A DNA stretch of 64,000 nt from Branchipolynoe longqiensis (GCA_030323885.1 CM059193.1:58548042-58612041), one strand, 5' to 3'; positions 44,133 to 55,630 are shown, counted from the first letter of the stretch. The notes: generated by a model from the sequence alone, not told the origin. Made by a program: numbers and translations.

Positions 44133-44478
44133 AGCGGATATCACACCTCGCCGGATTGAGCAATGGACAGAATTGTCTAGTCTGGGCGTCATAAGTATCA
44201 AAATGTATTAAAATGTGTCAAAATGTTGCGATATCAGGTCAAAGACCGCTGGACGGACGGACATGAAACAGACATGAAACAGACATGAAACGGACATGAA
44301 CGGATAGCCAACGGATGGTAAGCAGACTAAACGGACTCAAACCAGACAAGAACCGTAGACGTCAGTCCGGCGGCATCCGTTCCTAGTTTTGTGCATGTTC
44401 AAAACTTGTATGGACCCAAAACGGACTTTGTTCAGTTTCTGTCTGTTTCCCCCAATCCGGTGAGGTGTGATAAGGCCT
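44133..44478. mobile_element. Word-iterated MITE H4 (346 bp) with TAA duplication
   Basis: Inverted ends TATCACACCTCGCCGGATTG and (inverse) TATCACACCTCACCGGATTG. TAA at 44130-44132 and 44479-44481. The interior iterates GACATGAAAC/GGAC words. Core AGTTTTGTGCATGTTCAAAA at about 44387. Confidence 0.92.
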
Positions 44479-44569
44479 TAAGGGACATTTCAGATCGAAG
44501 TTACATAATGGGACTGCCTGAGAGCTCTGAGGGGCTCCATGACTTTTGGAGTAATTAGCCATGAACTTT

Positions 44570-45960
44570 GTGTAATACGTAACACTATGGATTGGATAAG
44601 ATGCTACCTGAACAACAGGCAACAGAAAACAAAAATAAACAATACACTCTCAGACAACCAACCTGTCACATGTGGTGTACCCCAAGGGTCAGTGTTAGGG
44701 CCACTACTCTTTATAATCTATATAAACGACCTTGAAAAATGGTTGCAAACTGAATGCCTCCAACTATATGCAGATGACACAGTCATATACGCAAATGGCA
44801 CCACAGAGGAGGAGGTAATAACTAAACTAAATAAACTCCTACTAAAACTAGATGAGGTGTGTGAGTCCAACAAAATAACCATCAACACAAGCAAATCAAA
44901 AACAGTACTCTTCTCGCATAAACAAATGCCAGAAAGAAAACTACACTGTAAGTTAGGAAACCAAACACTAGAAAATGTAGACCATTACAAATACCTAGGC
45001 CTTGAGTTGGACAGCCAACTAAACTACAACCTATGTATAAATAAAATTATACAAAAAGTAAACCACAAACTGTGGCTATTTGCAAAGCTAAGAGACTACA
45101 TGACACAAGAAATGTCAATAAAAATCTTCAAGGGCATGGTGCTCCCCTATTTTGACTATGGAGATGTAAACTACATGGGTGCGAGAAAAGAACTACTAAA
45201 AAAACTGCAAACACTGCAGAACAGAGCCCTAAAAATCTGTCTAAGAGTAGACAAGCTGCACCCAACCTATGACATACACAAAAGAACCAAAGTGAAACTA
45301 CTAGAAAATAGGAGAATAATTCATTTGAAAACATTAGCATATACCTATAGTCAAAACAGTAAACTTCTAACAAAACCACAAAGGGCTACTAGAGCAAATA
45401 ATGCACCACTACTAAAGCAGACCAGAAGCCGAATAAAAGCTCATGAGAGAAGCACGCTGGAAATGGCTGCCAAGTTGTGGAATGCCCAAACGGTAAAGGA
45501 ACGACAAATTCCTGACCTAAAAACTTACAAAAATATCTGTGCAAAATAAGGCTAGGAAACCCCCAGTAAGCTGCACTGCAAAGGGGCATGTGATATGTCA
45601 CGGCCCACCAGCGGGATGCCCAATGGAAGGGTAACCATGCCAAAAGTAGCCAGATAACACACCACACAGCTACGTACAAGCCTATGATATGTAAATAGGA
45701 GTAGGCTAGTCTAGTAATAAGAGTAGAAAAATAAAAACATATATACCAAGAAAATCCAAAAAAACTAACATAGGCTACTAACCATACCAACCAATTATCT
45801 ATCTGCTACTGAAATGCAGGCAATCAAATACCTTATCAGCAGCCACTGTGTGGTAAGATAACACCAACACTACAACTGGCCAGCATTGAAAACAAGCCTG
45901 GGTACCCGGGCTTATATGCTATGGACAGTATAAATACAGCCTCAATAAAAAAAAATAAAA
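44570..45960 (+). mobile_element. LINE-B, 5'-truncated, with 3'UTR and A-rich tail
   Basis: Reverse-transcriptase ORF followed by about 410 bases of 3'UTR (CCACCAGCGGGATGCCCAAT, ACAGCCTCAATAAAA) and an A-rich end near 45950. The 3'UTR recurs at 60923-61291. Confidence 0.9.
44591..45549 (+). CDS. Reverse transcriptase of LINE-B, C-terminal part (about 319 codons)
   Basis: The homologous part begins near WIRCYLNNRQQ. Motifs: VTCGVPQGSVLGPLLF, LYADDTVIYA (catalytic YADD), KYLGLELD, then a thumb/C-terminal region to the TAA at 45547-45549. Motif A and everything N-terminal are absent (5' truncation), so it cannot be functional alone. The remaining frame is uninterrupted. Residues before about codon 16 of the open frame (from 44539) are read-through of flanking DNA. 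CR1/Jockey-type by motif set; clearly a different lineage from LINE-A. Confidence 0.9.
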
Positions 45961-46039
45961 AAAAAATACGTATGTATTACGGAGTCTCCTATAAACCATT
46001 TAATATATATAAGATATATATATAATATATATTTATACC

Positions 46040-46240
46040 TTATAATCTATTATGGGAATACAAACAAGGACACTGTCATCTTTAGTTATATCTGTATTGT
46101 TATTTGCGAACCACAGCTAGTGTATGCCAGTGATTAGTTCCAGGTTTGGCCACACTGGCGCCACCTGTCAGGCTCTCGGATCACCTACCAAGAAGCCAGC
46201 TGGGTCCGATCGTTATCGCCTCCAGACCCACTAGGATGGC
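46040..46240 (-). repeat. Dispersed repeat E, copy 2
   Basis: Reverse complement of 12570-12775: ATTATGGGAATACAAACAAG to CCTCCAGACCCACTAGGATG. (TA)n lies beside it at 46000-46035 and 46352-46445. Confidence 0.6.
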
Positions 46241-46349
46241 CAATTCTTTTACTTTAGGTGGGCAATTATCTATATTCCTGCCAGAGAATATATACTCTTT
46301 TCTCAACCACATCAGTCTTATTGTTGTTTCTGTTTAATGGGGGCCAACT

Positions 46350-46450
46350 CTTTATATATAATATATATATATAATATATTATATATATACATATATATAT
46401 AATATTATATATATATACATATATATATAATACATAAATATATATACAAA
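46350..46450. repeat. (TA)n array
   Basis: TATATAATATATATATATAA-type sequence with CATATA interruptions. Confidence 0.85.
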
Positions 46451-47455
46451 CTCCCCTTTGGCATCATACTTAGGTTCCTAAAAAAATCAACTTTAACTGA
46501 AACAACATTAAATGGAAATGTCCATAGCTATATCTAAATGCTCACAAACGTCTCAGACCAATCTTTTGTTGATAAGGATCACGAAGGCAATGCATCTTTA
46601 ATATCATTGTATTCTATTTCAGATGCTCATTGTTGTTCCATCTGCATGAGATCTTCAGTTGATAATTCTTAATATTTTGTATTATCGTATACTTCTATAT
46701 TTTTTTTCTCAATGACGTCGTAGTTAAAATCTACTGACCAATTCCTGACCGACTGCCTGCCGCCCAGGCCCACTACCGCTACTTCACACAACCAGTCGGC
46801 TCACCAGACTGCTCCAACAACACACACCAATAGAACATATCATAAGGTATATATTAGTCCAACCAACTACCCCTAACATATCTTAATAATATTTGCATAA
46901 ATATATATTTATACTACACATATGATATATTATATATTATATATTATATATACATCTTCACAAACAGCACACATTACACACAGTGCTACTCGTGTGAGGT
47001 TTTCACAATGAACTACCAGTCACCAATTGAGCATCTGTTCCGACACGTCTGTAGTGTCGGCTGCTGCCACTAGGTGTCGTCTTCTACCACAAATTAAAAA
47101 AACATCAGACCACAGCCTCTCAGATTACTATTTTGCTAAAACAAGCAACTATCAAAAACCTCCCTCCAAAACAACATCAACGACCGCCCCCTCCCATAAC
47201 CCGCCCCCAACAACAACCACAAACCAAAACTACCTTTCAATGATTTAAAAAAAGAAAAGAAAGAAGGAATCGATAGAAGATTTTATGACAAACCCGAGCA
47301 GACGACAATTAGCCGATCCACTTAGTGGTGAGCGGGTTATGCCTCCCAATGCGCCGATACCAGCTCCATAAGGTTCGATAGGCTTAAGCACCCGCCAGAA
47401 CCACCGACCCACTTCACCAACATGACTCTCGATCTCTTCCACCAAAATATCTCAC

Positions 47456-47561
47456 CTTGTGGTGCACACTGCACAACCTCGCTATAATCAGGTGGTGGGC
47501 AGTGGGGGAGGGGAGGGTTAACTGCGCATGCGCCGGGCTTCCACGCGCAGACCTGCCACAT
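47456..47561 (-). other. Candidate first exon/promoter patch with NRF1-like site and splice donor
   Basis: The minus strand shows TGCGCATGCGC-type (47524-47535, palindromic NRF1-like), an ATG at 47561 with an open frame, and a donor CAAG|GTGAGA at about 47457. GC-rich patch in AT-rich DNA. No downstream exon identified. Confidence 0.2.
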
Positions 47562-47932
47562 GATATGGATTATCAGTATTCGATACGGATTTTGGTGTTA
47601 TTTTTAGTGATACGGACATACTCTATTTTGATACAGATTTTTAGTAAAATTCATGGAAATAAAAAAGATGTAACCACATTATTCCCTTGTATGCATTCCA
47701 CAACAGTACATTACAACTGAGATGCTGAGGTTGGTGAAATCAGCGACCCATGCAGCTGATGCTCAGCCACAGTGATGAATGTTGTATGTGAATGTAATGT
47801 TGTTTGTTGTATATAATCTTTGAGTAATACAATTATGTAATTGTATTCACATGTTTTTTTATGGTATGCGGGACATATGTATATGAATTACTATGTGATA
47901 CAGATTGATACAGGAAATTAGGTGAACAATAC

Positions 47933-48626
47933 AGGGCCGTCCGTATGCATGAAGAATTATTTATCGGCTCCGGTGTTAAGGACCGCATTCGGGTTAGCTA
48001 ACACCGGTGTTGGGAAATGGGTCATGGGATATGTACGGAGCCAAAGCGCAGTGGCGTTAGCTAACATATAAGTTATTTATAGATTTGGGAAAGCCCTCTG
48101 AGCCTGTTCCCGGCGAGCATTGCTATTTGACAATATGGCCGCTGATATGGCAGCGGCGGTGGCGTTAATATCGGTTCGATTATTGGTTTAATTTGACCAA
48201 AATTCGGCAGCGGCATTAATATCGGTTCGATTTCTGGTTTAATTTTATCAAATTTAATTGTTTCTGGATGTTATTCTGTTAAATAAAATTGGTCAAATTA
48301 AGCCTAAAATCGAAGCGATATTTTTTGTTTACATTCGACAATATGAATATCCGTCGATACAGCGGCGGCGTCAATTTTGGGGTTTATTTGAACAAATTTC
48401 ACTTTTTGAGGATGTTATTCTGTTAAATATGATAGCATTGAATAGATTTGGGCCTAATCTAACACCACCCTTAAACCTGCTATGGAGTGGTGTTAGCGTG
48501 CCTGACCTTAAACTCACAGTGTTTGCGTAACATAGCTCCATGCATACTGACTTTTTGCTGCTAACCTAGAAATCCTGTCCAAAACCAGTTTTGGCTCGCT
48601 AACACCGCTCCATGCATACGGGCCCA
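47933..48626. mobile_element. Word-iterated MITE H10 (about 690 bp)
   Basis: Ends GGGCCGTCCGTATGCATGAA and, inverted, GGGCCCGTATGCATGGAGCG. The interior repeats GTTAGCTAACACCG and GGCAGCGGCGG / TTAATATCGGTTCGAT words. Duplication at the ends is unclear. Confidence 0.75.
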
Positions 48627-48842
48627 GATTGCCATCCAAAAAATGTGGCAGGTGTGTATGCATCTCGGTTCGACATGGTGGGTGTGCACTGCGTGATAAG
48701 TTATTTGTGCAGGAAGGAATGATCGGGGAGGTGTTAGTAAATTCCCCCCTTGGCCTTTTACCTTAAACCGCCACTGGGATACTTACACAACCCACTGGTC
48801 AGGGGCCCACGTCACTAACGTCAAGCAAACATTGACCACACA

Positions 48843-48992
48843 AACAGCTGAGCACCTGGCCAGGAAGCGGCAATCATGTATTTTTAAGTCATTGGTTTGA
48901 CTCGATCAGGGTTCGAACCTGGGGGTTCGAATGCTGCGATCTACCAAAATGGGAGACGGACGCTAAATTCATTCGGCCATCCCGTCTGGCCA
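48843..48992 (-). mobile_element. SINE alpha, head half only
   Basis: Minus-strand head ending TGGCCAGACGGGATGGCCGA at 48992 with a duplicated B-box region (GGGTTCGAACC...GGGGGTTCGAATGC on plus). Body cut at 48843. Confidence 0.75.
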
Positions 48993-49121
48993 CACAAACA
49001 CAACCTGCTGATCTTCTCGTAAAATATTCAAATAACCATTAAATGTAAGAAAAGAAACCTCACCAAAACAATTAATCCAATTCTGGATAAGTGAATAAAC
49101 TGAAGGTGGATTTACTTAATT

Positions 49122-49460
49122 TAATGGGATGGCCGAATGAGTTACCAACACGGGAGACGGACGCTCTAACTTAGAGCGTCCGTCTCCCGTGTTGGTAGAT
49201 CGTGGGGGTCGTGGGTTCGAACCCTGGTCGAGTCAAACCAATGACTTTAAAATTGATACATTATTAGGATAGGACAAGGACTGGTTGGTTCAGTGTCAGG
49301 ATAATGTGATTGAGTGCGATATCAGGTCATGGTGCTGGCGGCCTGGTATTCCAGTGGGGCAGCACTATAAAGTCGCCATGTGTGCGCACGGTCACAAGTC
49401 GGTACCTGACCTGATATGACCTTAGATGTTGCTAGGACATAAAACAACAACAAACAAAAC
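49122..49460 (+). mobile_element. SINE alpha-T1 with a 27-bp inverted duplication in its tRNA-like head
   Basis: After GGGATGGCCGAATGAGT the anticodon-arm region is present inverted (49143-49169) and then normally (49171-49197), with a one-base spacer. Then B box GGTTCGAACCC, body with about 30 bases missing before CATTATTAGG, and a T1 tail. Confidence 0.87.
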
Positions 49461-49624
49461 AAAACAAAAACCTAATTTAATAATTTTGTTTATGCATTTT
49501 TATTTATATTTGTTTTCCTTTTGCAAAACACACCACCAACTTTTGATTCAATCATGGGACGCTGTAGTCACGACGTTATTTAATACTAAATGAGTAATTA
49601 GTCTTCTGGTATGTCATACAACCT

Positions 49625-49715
49625 GTGGTAGGGGTGGTGGGGAGAGGTAGGGGTGGTGGTGGCGTTGGCGGGGCGGTCGGGTCAAATGGGGGTGCGGTGG
49701 ATTTGAGGGAAGCTG
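49625..49715. repeat. GGTGGT-rich simple sequence
   Basis: GGTGGGGAGAGGTAGGGGTG repeats; a similar GGTGGTGGT tract at 50033-50115 brackets the SINE between them. Confidence 0.7.
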
Positions 49716-50030
49716 GTTGTTGGAATTTTACGTCCTAGCAATATCTAGGGTCATATCCGGACGGGTACCAACTTGTTGACAATGGCGACTTTATAGTGCT
49801 GCCCCACTGAAATCAGGCTGCCAACATCATGATCCGATATCCCACGCAGTCACATTATCCTGATACTGAGCACACCAATTCTTGCCCTATCCTATTAATG
49901 CCGAGCACCAGGCTAGGAAGCGACAAGTATAAATTTGATAAGTCATTAGTTTGATGCGACCGGGAACCGAACTCGCCGAGCTTCCGAATGCGAGGCTTGC
50001 GCTCTACCGATTCGGCTAGCGCGCGAGGTA
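49716..50030 (-). mobile_element. SINE alpha-T1 with the second head type
   Basis: Minus-strand copy; the head GCGCGCTAGCCGAATCGG with GAGGCTTGCGCTCTACC (plus) belongs to the second head group. Inserted in GGTGGT simple sequence. Confidence 0.83.
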
Positions 50031-50534
50031 CACGTGGTAGTGGTGGTGGTGGTGGTGGTGATGGTGGTAGTGTTGGGGTAGGGTCACGTGGGGTGGGGGG
50101 GGGGGGCGGGGGGAGCTGAGGGAGGTACACGTGGTGGGTGCTCCAGGTAGTTAGTTAGTTCCACCCTGGAAGTTGGTCCCGGAGGAGGAAGTGCATGAGC
50201 TGGCCACCTACCGTTGATTATCAGCATTAAATGAGCGACCTCATTTTTTGTCTCCGAACTCCCCTGTTCTCACTGAACCTGCGGAAATAAAGCCAAGCTC
50301 TGGATACATTACAATATTACCGCAGGAGGCTGTACTTTGTAGCGACCACGACGTGTTCATTCCCGGCTCCGGTTCGTTTCAAAGGGTCACGGAGTCAGAC
50401 TCACTTCAGAACCACGCGTTCCCTTTCTCAATGGACACATTTCAATTGGGATAAGAATCGCCGAAGCTCATTGGAAACTCTATCTTTCTCACTCTTTCTT
50501 CCTCTTGGTCGATTCTTTCCTTATCTCTTTTGAC

Positions 50535-50950
50535 ATTTTCACTTTCTTTCTTTTTTTCTTTCTTTCTTTCTTTCTACCTATTCTTTAAAAAAAATTCTTT
50601 TTACCTATCTTTCTTTCTACCTATCTTTCTTTCTTTCTTCTTTCATTCTTCCATTCTTTCTTTCCTTCTTTCTTTCGTTTACATTTTTTATGTTGTAGGC
50701 TCTCGCTTCCTTCTTCCACTTTGTTTGTTTGTTTGATTCATTCATTCTTTCTTCCTTTCCTTCTTTCTTTCTCTTTCTTTTTATTCCTTTCACACCCTCT
50801 CATTCCTTCGCTCCACCTCCCTCCCTGTTTCTCAAATCTCCCTCTCTTTGTCTCTCTCTATCTCTCTATCTATCTCCTTCTCTCTCTGTATCTCTCTCCT
50901 TCTCTCTCTCCCTCTCTCTACCTCTCCTTCTCTCTCTCTCCTTCTCCCTC
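50535..50950. repeat. (TTTC)n then (CT)n pyrimidine tract
   Basis: CTTTCTTTCTTTCTTTC-type repeats to about 50780, then CTCTCTCTCTCC-type to 50950. Phe/Ser/Leu-rich ORFs are artefacts. Confidence 0.9.
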
Positions 50951-51394
50951 ACGCACCCTAGAAAATTAATTACGTCCTCATTCCTATATTACTGCCAGAA
51001 ATAAATGTACGTACATGTTATTTAAATAACACATTGGGATTTAAATATCGTTCATTACACCCCCACCCCCACAAAAATAACAACAAACCACAACAACTGC
51101 AATATATAATCTACTGGCAATATTTCGCTATTCACTGGATATCAGCGACTGGGCTTGCCTATGCTCAACAAGTACAAGTCCAAGCCCAAGCAACATTTAT
51201 CTTAGACGTAGAGAAAAGCCTTAGGTGTAAGTACTACTGATATATAAATAACTCACTAACAATAGGAACAAACATCTCAGAGAAGAAAGGAGCAGAGTGA
51301 GACCCAAACACATTCCACCGCAGCTACCAGCGCAACTCCGCCGTCAAGATTAGGTATCACCTCGCAGTATATCAGATATCTCACCCCGAGAGCA

Positions 51395-51495
51395 CACACA
51401 CACAGACACACAGACACACATACACAGACACACAGACACACACACACACACGCACACACACACATAGATACCCACACAATCACATACACACACAA
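51395..51495. repeat. (CA)n microsatellite with CACAGA interruptions
   Basis: ACACACACACAGACACACAG-type sequence. Confidence 0.88.
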
Positions 51496-51605
51496 CCTGT
51501 ATTAATTATTCCTTATGAGATACAGGGTCGAGGTTGAGTTATAGCCGTTGCACACGGAGAGTGTGACAACCAGTGCTGGAACGGCTGTGGTTACTTCTGC
51601 AAGGG

Positions 51606-51945
51606 ACCGGACGCGTTGGCCGAGTCGGTAGAGCACAGGCCTCGCGTGCGGAAGATCAGGAGTTCGCGAGTTCGGTTCCCGGTCGAGTCAAACCAATGGC
51701 TTAAAAATTTATACTTGTCGCTTCCTAGCCTGCTGCTCGGCATTATTAGGATAGGGCAAGGACTGGTTAGCTCAGTGTCAGGATAATGAGTGGGATATCG
51801 GGCCATGGTGCTGGCGGCCTGATTTCCCAGTGGGGCAGCACTATAAAACCACCATGAGTGCAAACTGTCCCAAGTCGATACCCATCCTGATATGACCTTA
51901 GATGTTGCTAGGGCGTAAAACAACAACAAACAAACAAACAAAACT
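51606..51945 (+). mobile_element. SINE alpha-T1, second head type
   Basis: The head ACCGGACGCGTTGGCCGAGT with CCTCGCGTGCGGAAG and GTTCGGTTCCC is close to a real tRNA cloverleaf 3' half; body and T1 tail to (CAAA)n end. Confidence 0.88.
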
Positions 51946-52014
51946 TATGCAAGGTTTCAACCAACAAGATGGCAGCCGACCCATGCCAACTAGTTCTATC
52001 ACCGACAGTCCAGT

Positions 52015-52305
52015 TTTTCTTTTTTTTTTCTTGAAGATTTATACTGCCTATCATGGATAAGTCTGAATAGACTTGTTTTCACCATTAGACAGTTTGTTGA
52101 TAGAAACCTCGAGCCTACACTTTTACCGACCCAAGGGATTTTTAACCTCCCACACCACATAGACATGGTATGAGAGCAACTGCCCATTGATGACGCTGTA
52201 AGTTATACACAGCGGTGGAAATCCAAATTGGCAGAGGTGGGGGCATGGGGAATCGAACTACCGACCTTCAGATTAGGAGTCCGACCTAGAAAAAAGTCAG
52301 TTGTG
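52015..52305 (-). mobile_element. SINE gamma
   Basis: Minus-strand copy: TTTTTTTTTCTTGAAG end, GACCCAAGGGATTTTTAACC, B box region GGAATCGAACTACC, head CTAGAAAAAAGTCAG at about 52300; the last bases of the head are missing. Confidence 0.8.
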
Positions 52306-52394
52306 TTGTTTTGTTGACGTTTATCATCAGGACGACTTACTAAGGTAAACCACAATCAACAGTGATCAGTCGGCACCCAATATAACTTCTTAAT

Positions 52395-52930
52395 TTAAAA
52401 AGATGGCACACTGCATGTATCAAAAGGATTTAAACCGATTCTACCCAATGAAGACAGGCTTAATGCCTTAAATCTACTAAGTCTGCTCTATAAACGAACT
52501 CTCGGTGACATCATAGAAATATATAAGCATATATCTGGATTATATACCATAAAGGCTCCATATATTAAATTGGAAATATCACCAAAGGAGACCAGATGTC
52601 ACAAACTTAAGGCCCTGTCACACTATGACATACGGCATCAGCGTGTGCTCAACATTAAAAAATAGGCCAGTATTGGTGGAAAATCACATATGTCGGCATA
52701 TGCTAAGGCTACACATCGTAGTGTGACAGACCCTTTAGATTTCAAAATCCGAGGACCATCTTTCTCCTTGATAGAGCAGCAACCACATGGAATAGGATTC
52801 CACCCGAAATAGTCAAAGCTCCATCAGTAAATGCATTAAACAACAGACTTGATAAATTTTGGACTCAGTATCGATATAGTCCGTCCTCACCACATGACCA
52901 ATATAATTAAGACAGGTCATATATAGACAG
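52395..52930 (+). pseudogene. LINE-C reverse-transcriptase C-terminus, split by MITE H3
   Basis: Upstream part 52460-52609 encodes LNALNLLSLLYKRTLGDIIE-type C-terminal sequence; downstream part 52738-52911 encodes RAATTWNRIPPEIVKAPSVN and on to LDKFWTQ before a stop. Both are in one frame once H3 and one copy of its 3-bp duplication are discounted. 5'-truncated; no catalytic motifs remain. Confidence 0.8.
52610..52734. mobile_element. Word-iterated MITE H3 (125 bp) inside LINE-C, TTA duplication
   Basis: Ends AGGCCCTGTCACACTATGAC and, inverted, AGGGTCTGTCACACTACGAT. Exact TTA at 52607-52609 and 52735-52737. Smallest member of the GTCACACTACGAC group; interior GGCATATGTCGG-like words only. 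Confidence 0.93.
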
Positions 52931-53239
52931 GTAAAATATATTAACAGGCTATTATGTCTAAATATATGAACAGAGGAGGATAAGTATAAATATATTAGCT
53001 GTCTGGAGCCGACTGACAGCTGCCTCAGCGACTTGGTTAAAGCCCCGCATTGCTACGTCACAGGGCTTAAGGCGAGGTGGAGAGAGCTGGGGACCGGTGG
53101 AAACAGCGGGCCTAATCAACGCATAAGTAGTGACATGATTAGGCGTGTTGGCTTTTGAAGGACTCTTTCGGGGCGTTGAAAGGTACGGAACAACTTTTTT
53201 TAACCCTTTTTCGTACACATAATTTTTAGTTTCTTTCTC

Positions 53240-54300
53240 TCTCTGTTGATACCAGCGAGGTTTATATTTTAATGGAGAAAGTAGAAGGCAGCGTAGATAT
53301 GTTTACTGCACACGTCAAATTGGTGTCAATCCCAAAGTAGGCCTAATCACCGCTAAGTAGTGACACATCTTTGTAACCCTTTTCTTACACATTATATAGG
53401 CTATATATATTTTTTTTCTCTCCCTCTCTTGTGATACCAGCGAGGTTTATATTTTAATGGAGAAAGAAGGAGGCAGCGAAGATATTGCAGTAGGCTGCAC
53501 TGACCTCTACGGCAAGTAACCACATAGACAGGTAGGCATGGGTAGTGTGTTGATATCAGGGAATCTAGGTGGTGTAATGGTTAGCACACTGGCCCGGAAT
53601 GCAAAGAGATACGGGTTTGAGTCCTGCTCTAGGCGCAATATTTCCCATTTTCATCACCCCCATGACACTGGTTGCCATGACCATGATCCTGTACAAGCTA
53701 TGCGCTGCATGGTTGTTGAACCTACCCTGTGTATGTATGTGTAAGTGCATTGCCTGTATGTATGGAATTGTAAGCATTAAATGACCATTTACAAAAACTT
53801 ACAATTCCAGGGGTACGAGTGTAGTACTAGTAGGCTGCACTGACCTCTCAGGCAAGTAACCACATAGACAGGTAGGCATGGGTAGTGTGTTGATATCAGG
53901 GAGCCTAGGTGGTGTAATGGTTAGCACACTGGCCCAGAATGCAAAGAGATGTGTGTTCGAGTCCTGCTCTAGGCGCAATATTTCCCATTTTCATCACCCC
54001 CATGACAAAATGTTTACTGCGCACGTCAAATTGGTGTCAATACCGAAGCAGGCCTAATCAATGCCTAGATTCTAAGTAGTGACATCATTAGGCGCGTTGG
54101 GGTTTGACAGACTCTTTCGGGGTGTTGAAAGGTAGTGAACAACTCTTTTTAACCCCTTTTCTTATGCATTATATTTTGGGGGTTTTCTCTCTCGTGATAT
54201 GAGCGAGGTTTGAACTTGAATGGAGAAAGTAGGAGGCAGCGTAGATATGTTTATTGCACATGTCAAGTTGGTGTCAATCCAGAAGTGTAATCGCTATCCA
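53240..54300. repeat. Mosaic of duplicated segments with SINE delta
   Basis: A segment GCGAGGTTTATATTTTAATG / GGAGAAAGTAG...GGTGTCAATC occurs near 53260, 53450 and 54205. Another, CACATAGACAGGTAGGCATG through the SINE delta head, occurs at 53518 and 53865. Order and partial overlap suggest repeated local duplication. Confidence 0.65.
53566..53790 (+). mobile_element. SINE delta copy 1 (tRNA Glu/Gln-like head)
   Basis: Head CTAGGTGGTGTAATGGTTAG (A box) and GGGTTTGAGTCCTGCTC (B box) resemble a tRNA, but the arms do not pair properly and a non-tRNA body follows (TCATCACCCCCATGACACTG). A second partial copy lies at 53904-54006. Confidence 0.7.
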
Positions 54301-54432
54301 TCGGTTGAAGCTCCATCACTAAATGCATTGAAAAACAGACTTGATAAATGTTGGACTCAGTGTAGTGGTGATGAGTTGTGTCTGATACCTGATAATAAGT
54401 TACATGCACTAGCAGGATATATTAGCTGCTGA
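54300..54432 (+). pseudogene. LINE-C C-terminus, second remnant
   Basis: Encodes EAPSLNALKNRLDKCWTQ and ends TGA at 54430-54432, homologous to 52830-52870 of the first copy. Upstream it fuses to the duplicated segment, so the 70-codon ORF from 54220 is chimeric. Confidence 0.65.
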
Positions 54433-54743
54433 GTGGTGAATGCTATTGTTCTGCCAGCAGAAAGCAACACCTTATCAAAATAACACATGCAAAGTGGATT
54501 AACCTAGTAGCAAAAGTAACATATTCTACAGGCCCCTCATTTTCAAGCCCCCCCCCCCCCTCGTCACCCCCATGCGCTAAATGCTTGCAGGGTATTAATT
54601 GATACATACATATAAGTAATACTATTACTAAAATGTCAGACATATTTGTCATAATATCTGGCTGTATAGGAAATTAAAAGAATGACCTACACAAGTAAAA
54701 AAACAAAACACAGAGTTGTTGTAGTGTTTATGTGTATTTGCTT

Positions 54744-55335
54744 TAAGTTGTATAGCCCGATGGTTTTGAGTTTCTGCCATTTTCTGAGATACATATATTA
54801 GGTTGATCGATATAACCTACCTTACTAAAGTAACTTTTATTTAAAATGACTAATCTTTGAGATATTTGAAGTACAGCCATGCAAAATTAATTCTGGCAAG
54901 ATTGCCACAACTCTGACACCATCGGCTTCAGCAGTAACAGATTCTATTAAATTGACTCAGTATCCCCATCTCTCTGGTGACAAATGCGTAATACTATAAT
55001 AGGTTCACCATTATCTAAATTAGATATGTAGAATAACCAGATGGGATGACCGAATGAGTTAAAGCGTCCGTCTCCCACGCTGGTAGATCGTGGGATCGTG
55101 GGTTCGAATCCCAGTCGAGTCAAACCAATGACTTAAAAATTGATACTTGTCGCTTCCTAGCCAGACGCTCGGCATTACTAAGATAGGGCAAGGAGCAGTG
55201 GAATGAGGAAGACCAGTCGTCTGTGACTGAAATTTCCCCTGCTTAAGCAACTAATGTACCAAAAAAAAAAAAAAAAAAATCTAGATACTGGTTTTGGTTT
55301 TGAAAATCTGATATTCTCATCGGACTAGGCAGCTT
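54744..55335 (+). mobile_element. CATAGTCCGAT repeat split by SINE alpha-T2
   Basis: Starts AAGTTGTATAGCCCGATGG and ends CATCGGACTAGGCAGCTTT. The SINE lies within the TTAGATATGTAGAATC...AATCTAGATA region, which is continuous in other copies. Confidence 0.75.
55034..55281 (+). mobile_element. SINE alpha-T2 with poly-A end
   Basis: Head AACCAGATGGGATGACCGAA, B box GGTTCGAATCC, body, T2 tail GTCTGTGACTGAAATTTCCC and a pure A run at 55260-55279. The long A run suggests a relatively young insertion. Confidence 0.88.
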
Positions 55336-55449
55336 TATTTTAAGGCCATTTTACAACATGTGCTACAGACCCCACACTGGCTTAATCCGGCTCTGAGCAC
55401 ATGCACAATAATACCTTGTATAGCACATAACCTGATCCCAACAATCTGA

Positions 55450-55630
55450 TATAAAACCCTTAGAGTTGCACCAACCTATGGTTCTGAGTTTCTGCCACTT
55501 CTTTTAAAGACACATGTGTTTGGGTGATTGTTATTTGAATTTGAAGTAACTGGATTACAAAAAAAAATATTAGCTAGCTTTGGAGATATATGGAAGGAAA
55601 ATATGCTAAATTAATTTTGCATTTACATTT
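55450..55630 (+). repeat. CATAGTCCGAT repeat, diverged fragment
   Basis: CTATGGTTCTGAGTTTCTGC to GGAGATATATGGAAGGAAAA; follows the family order with many changes. Confidence 0.45.

Noticed and set aside
43966..44163. 65-codon hydrophobic minus-strand ORF
   Set aside because: Its first codons are the end of MITE H4; no start or splice support for the rest, and another frame is equally open.
44539..44590. N-terminal 16 codons of the LINE-B open frame
   Set aside because: Flanking DNA read in frame by chance; homology to reverse transcriptase starts after it.
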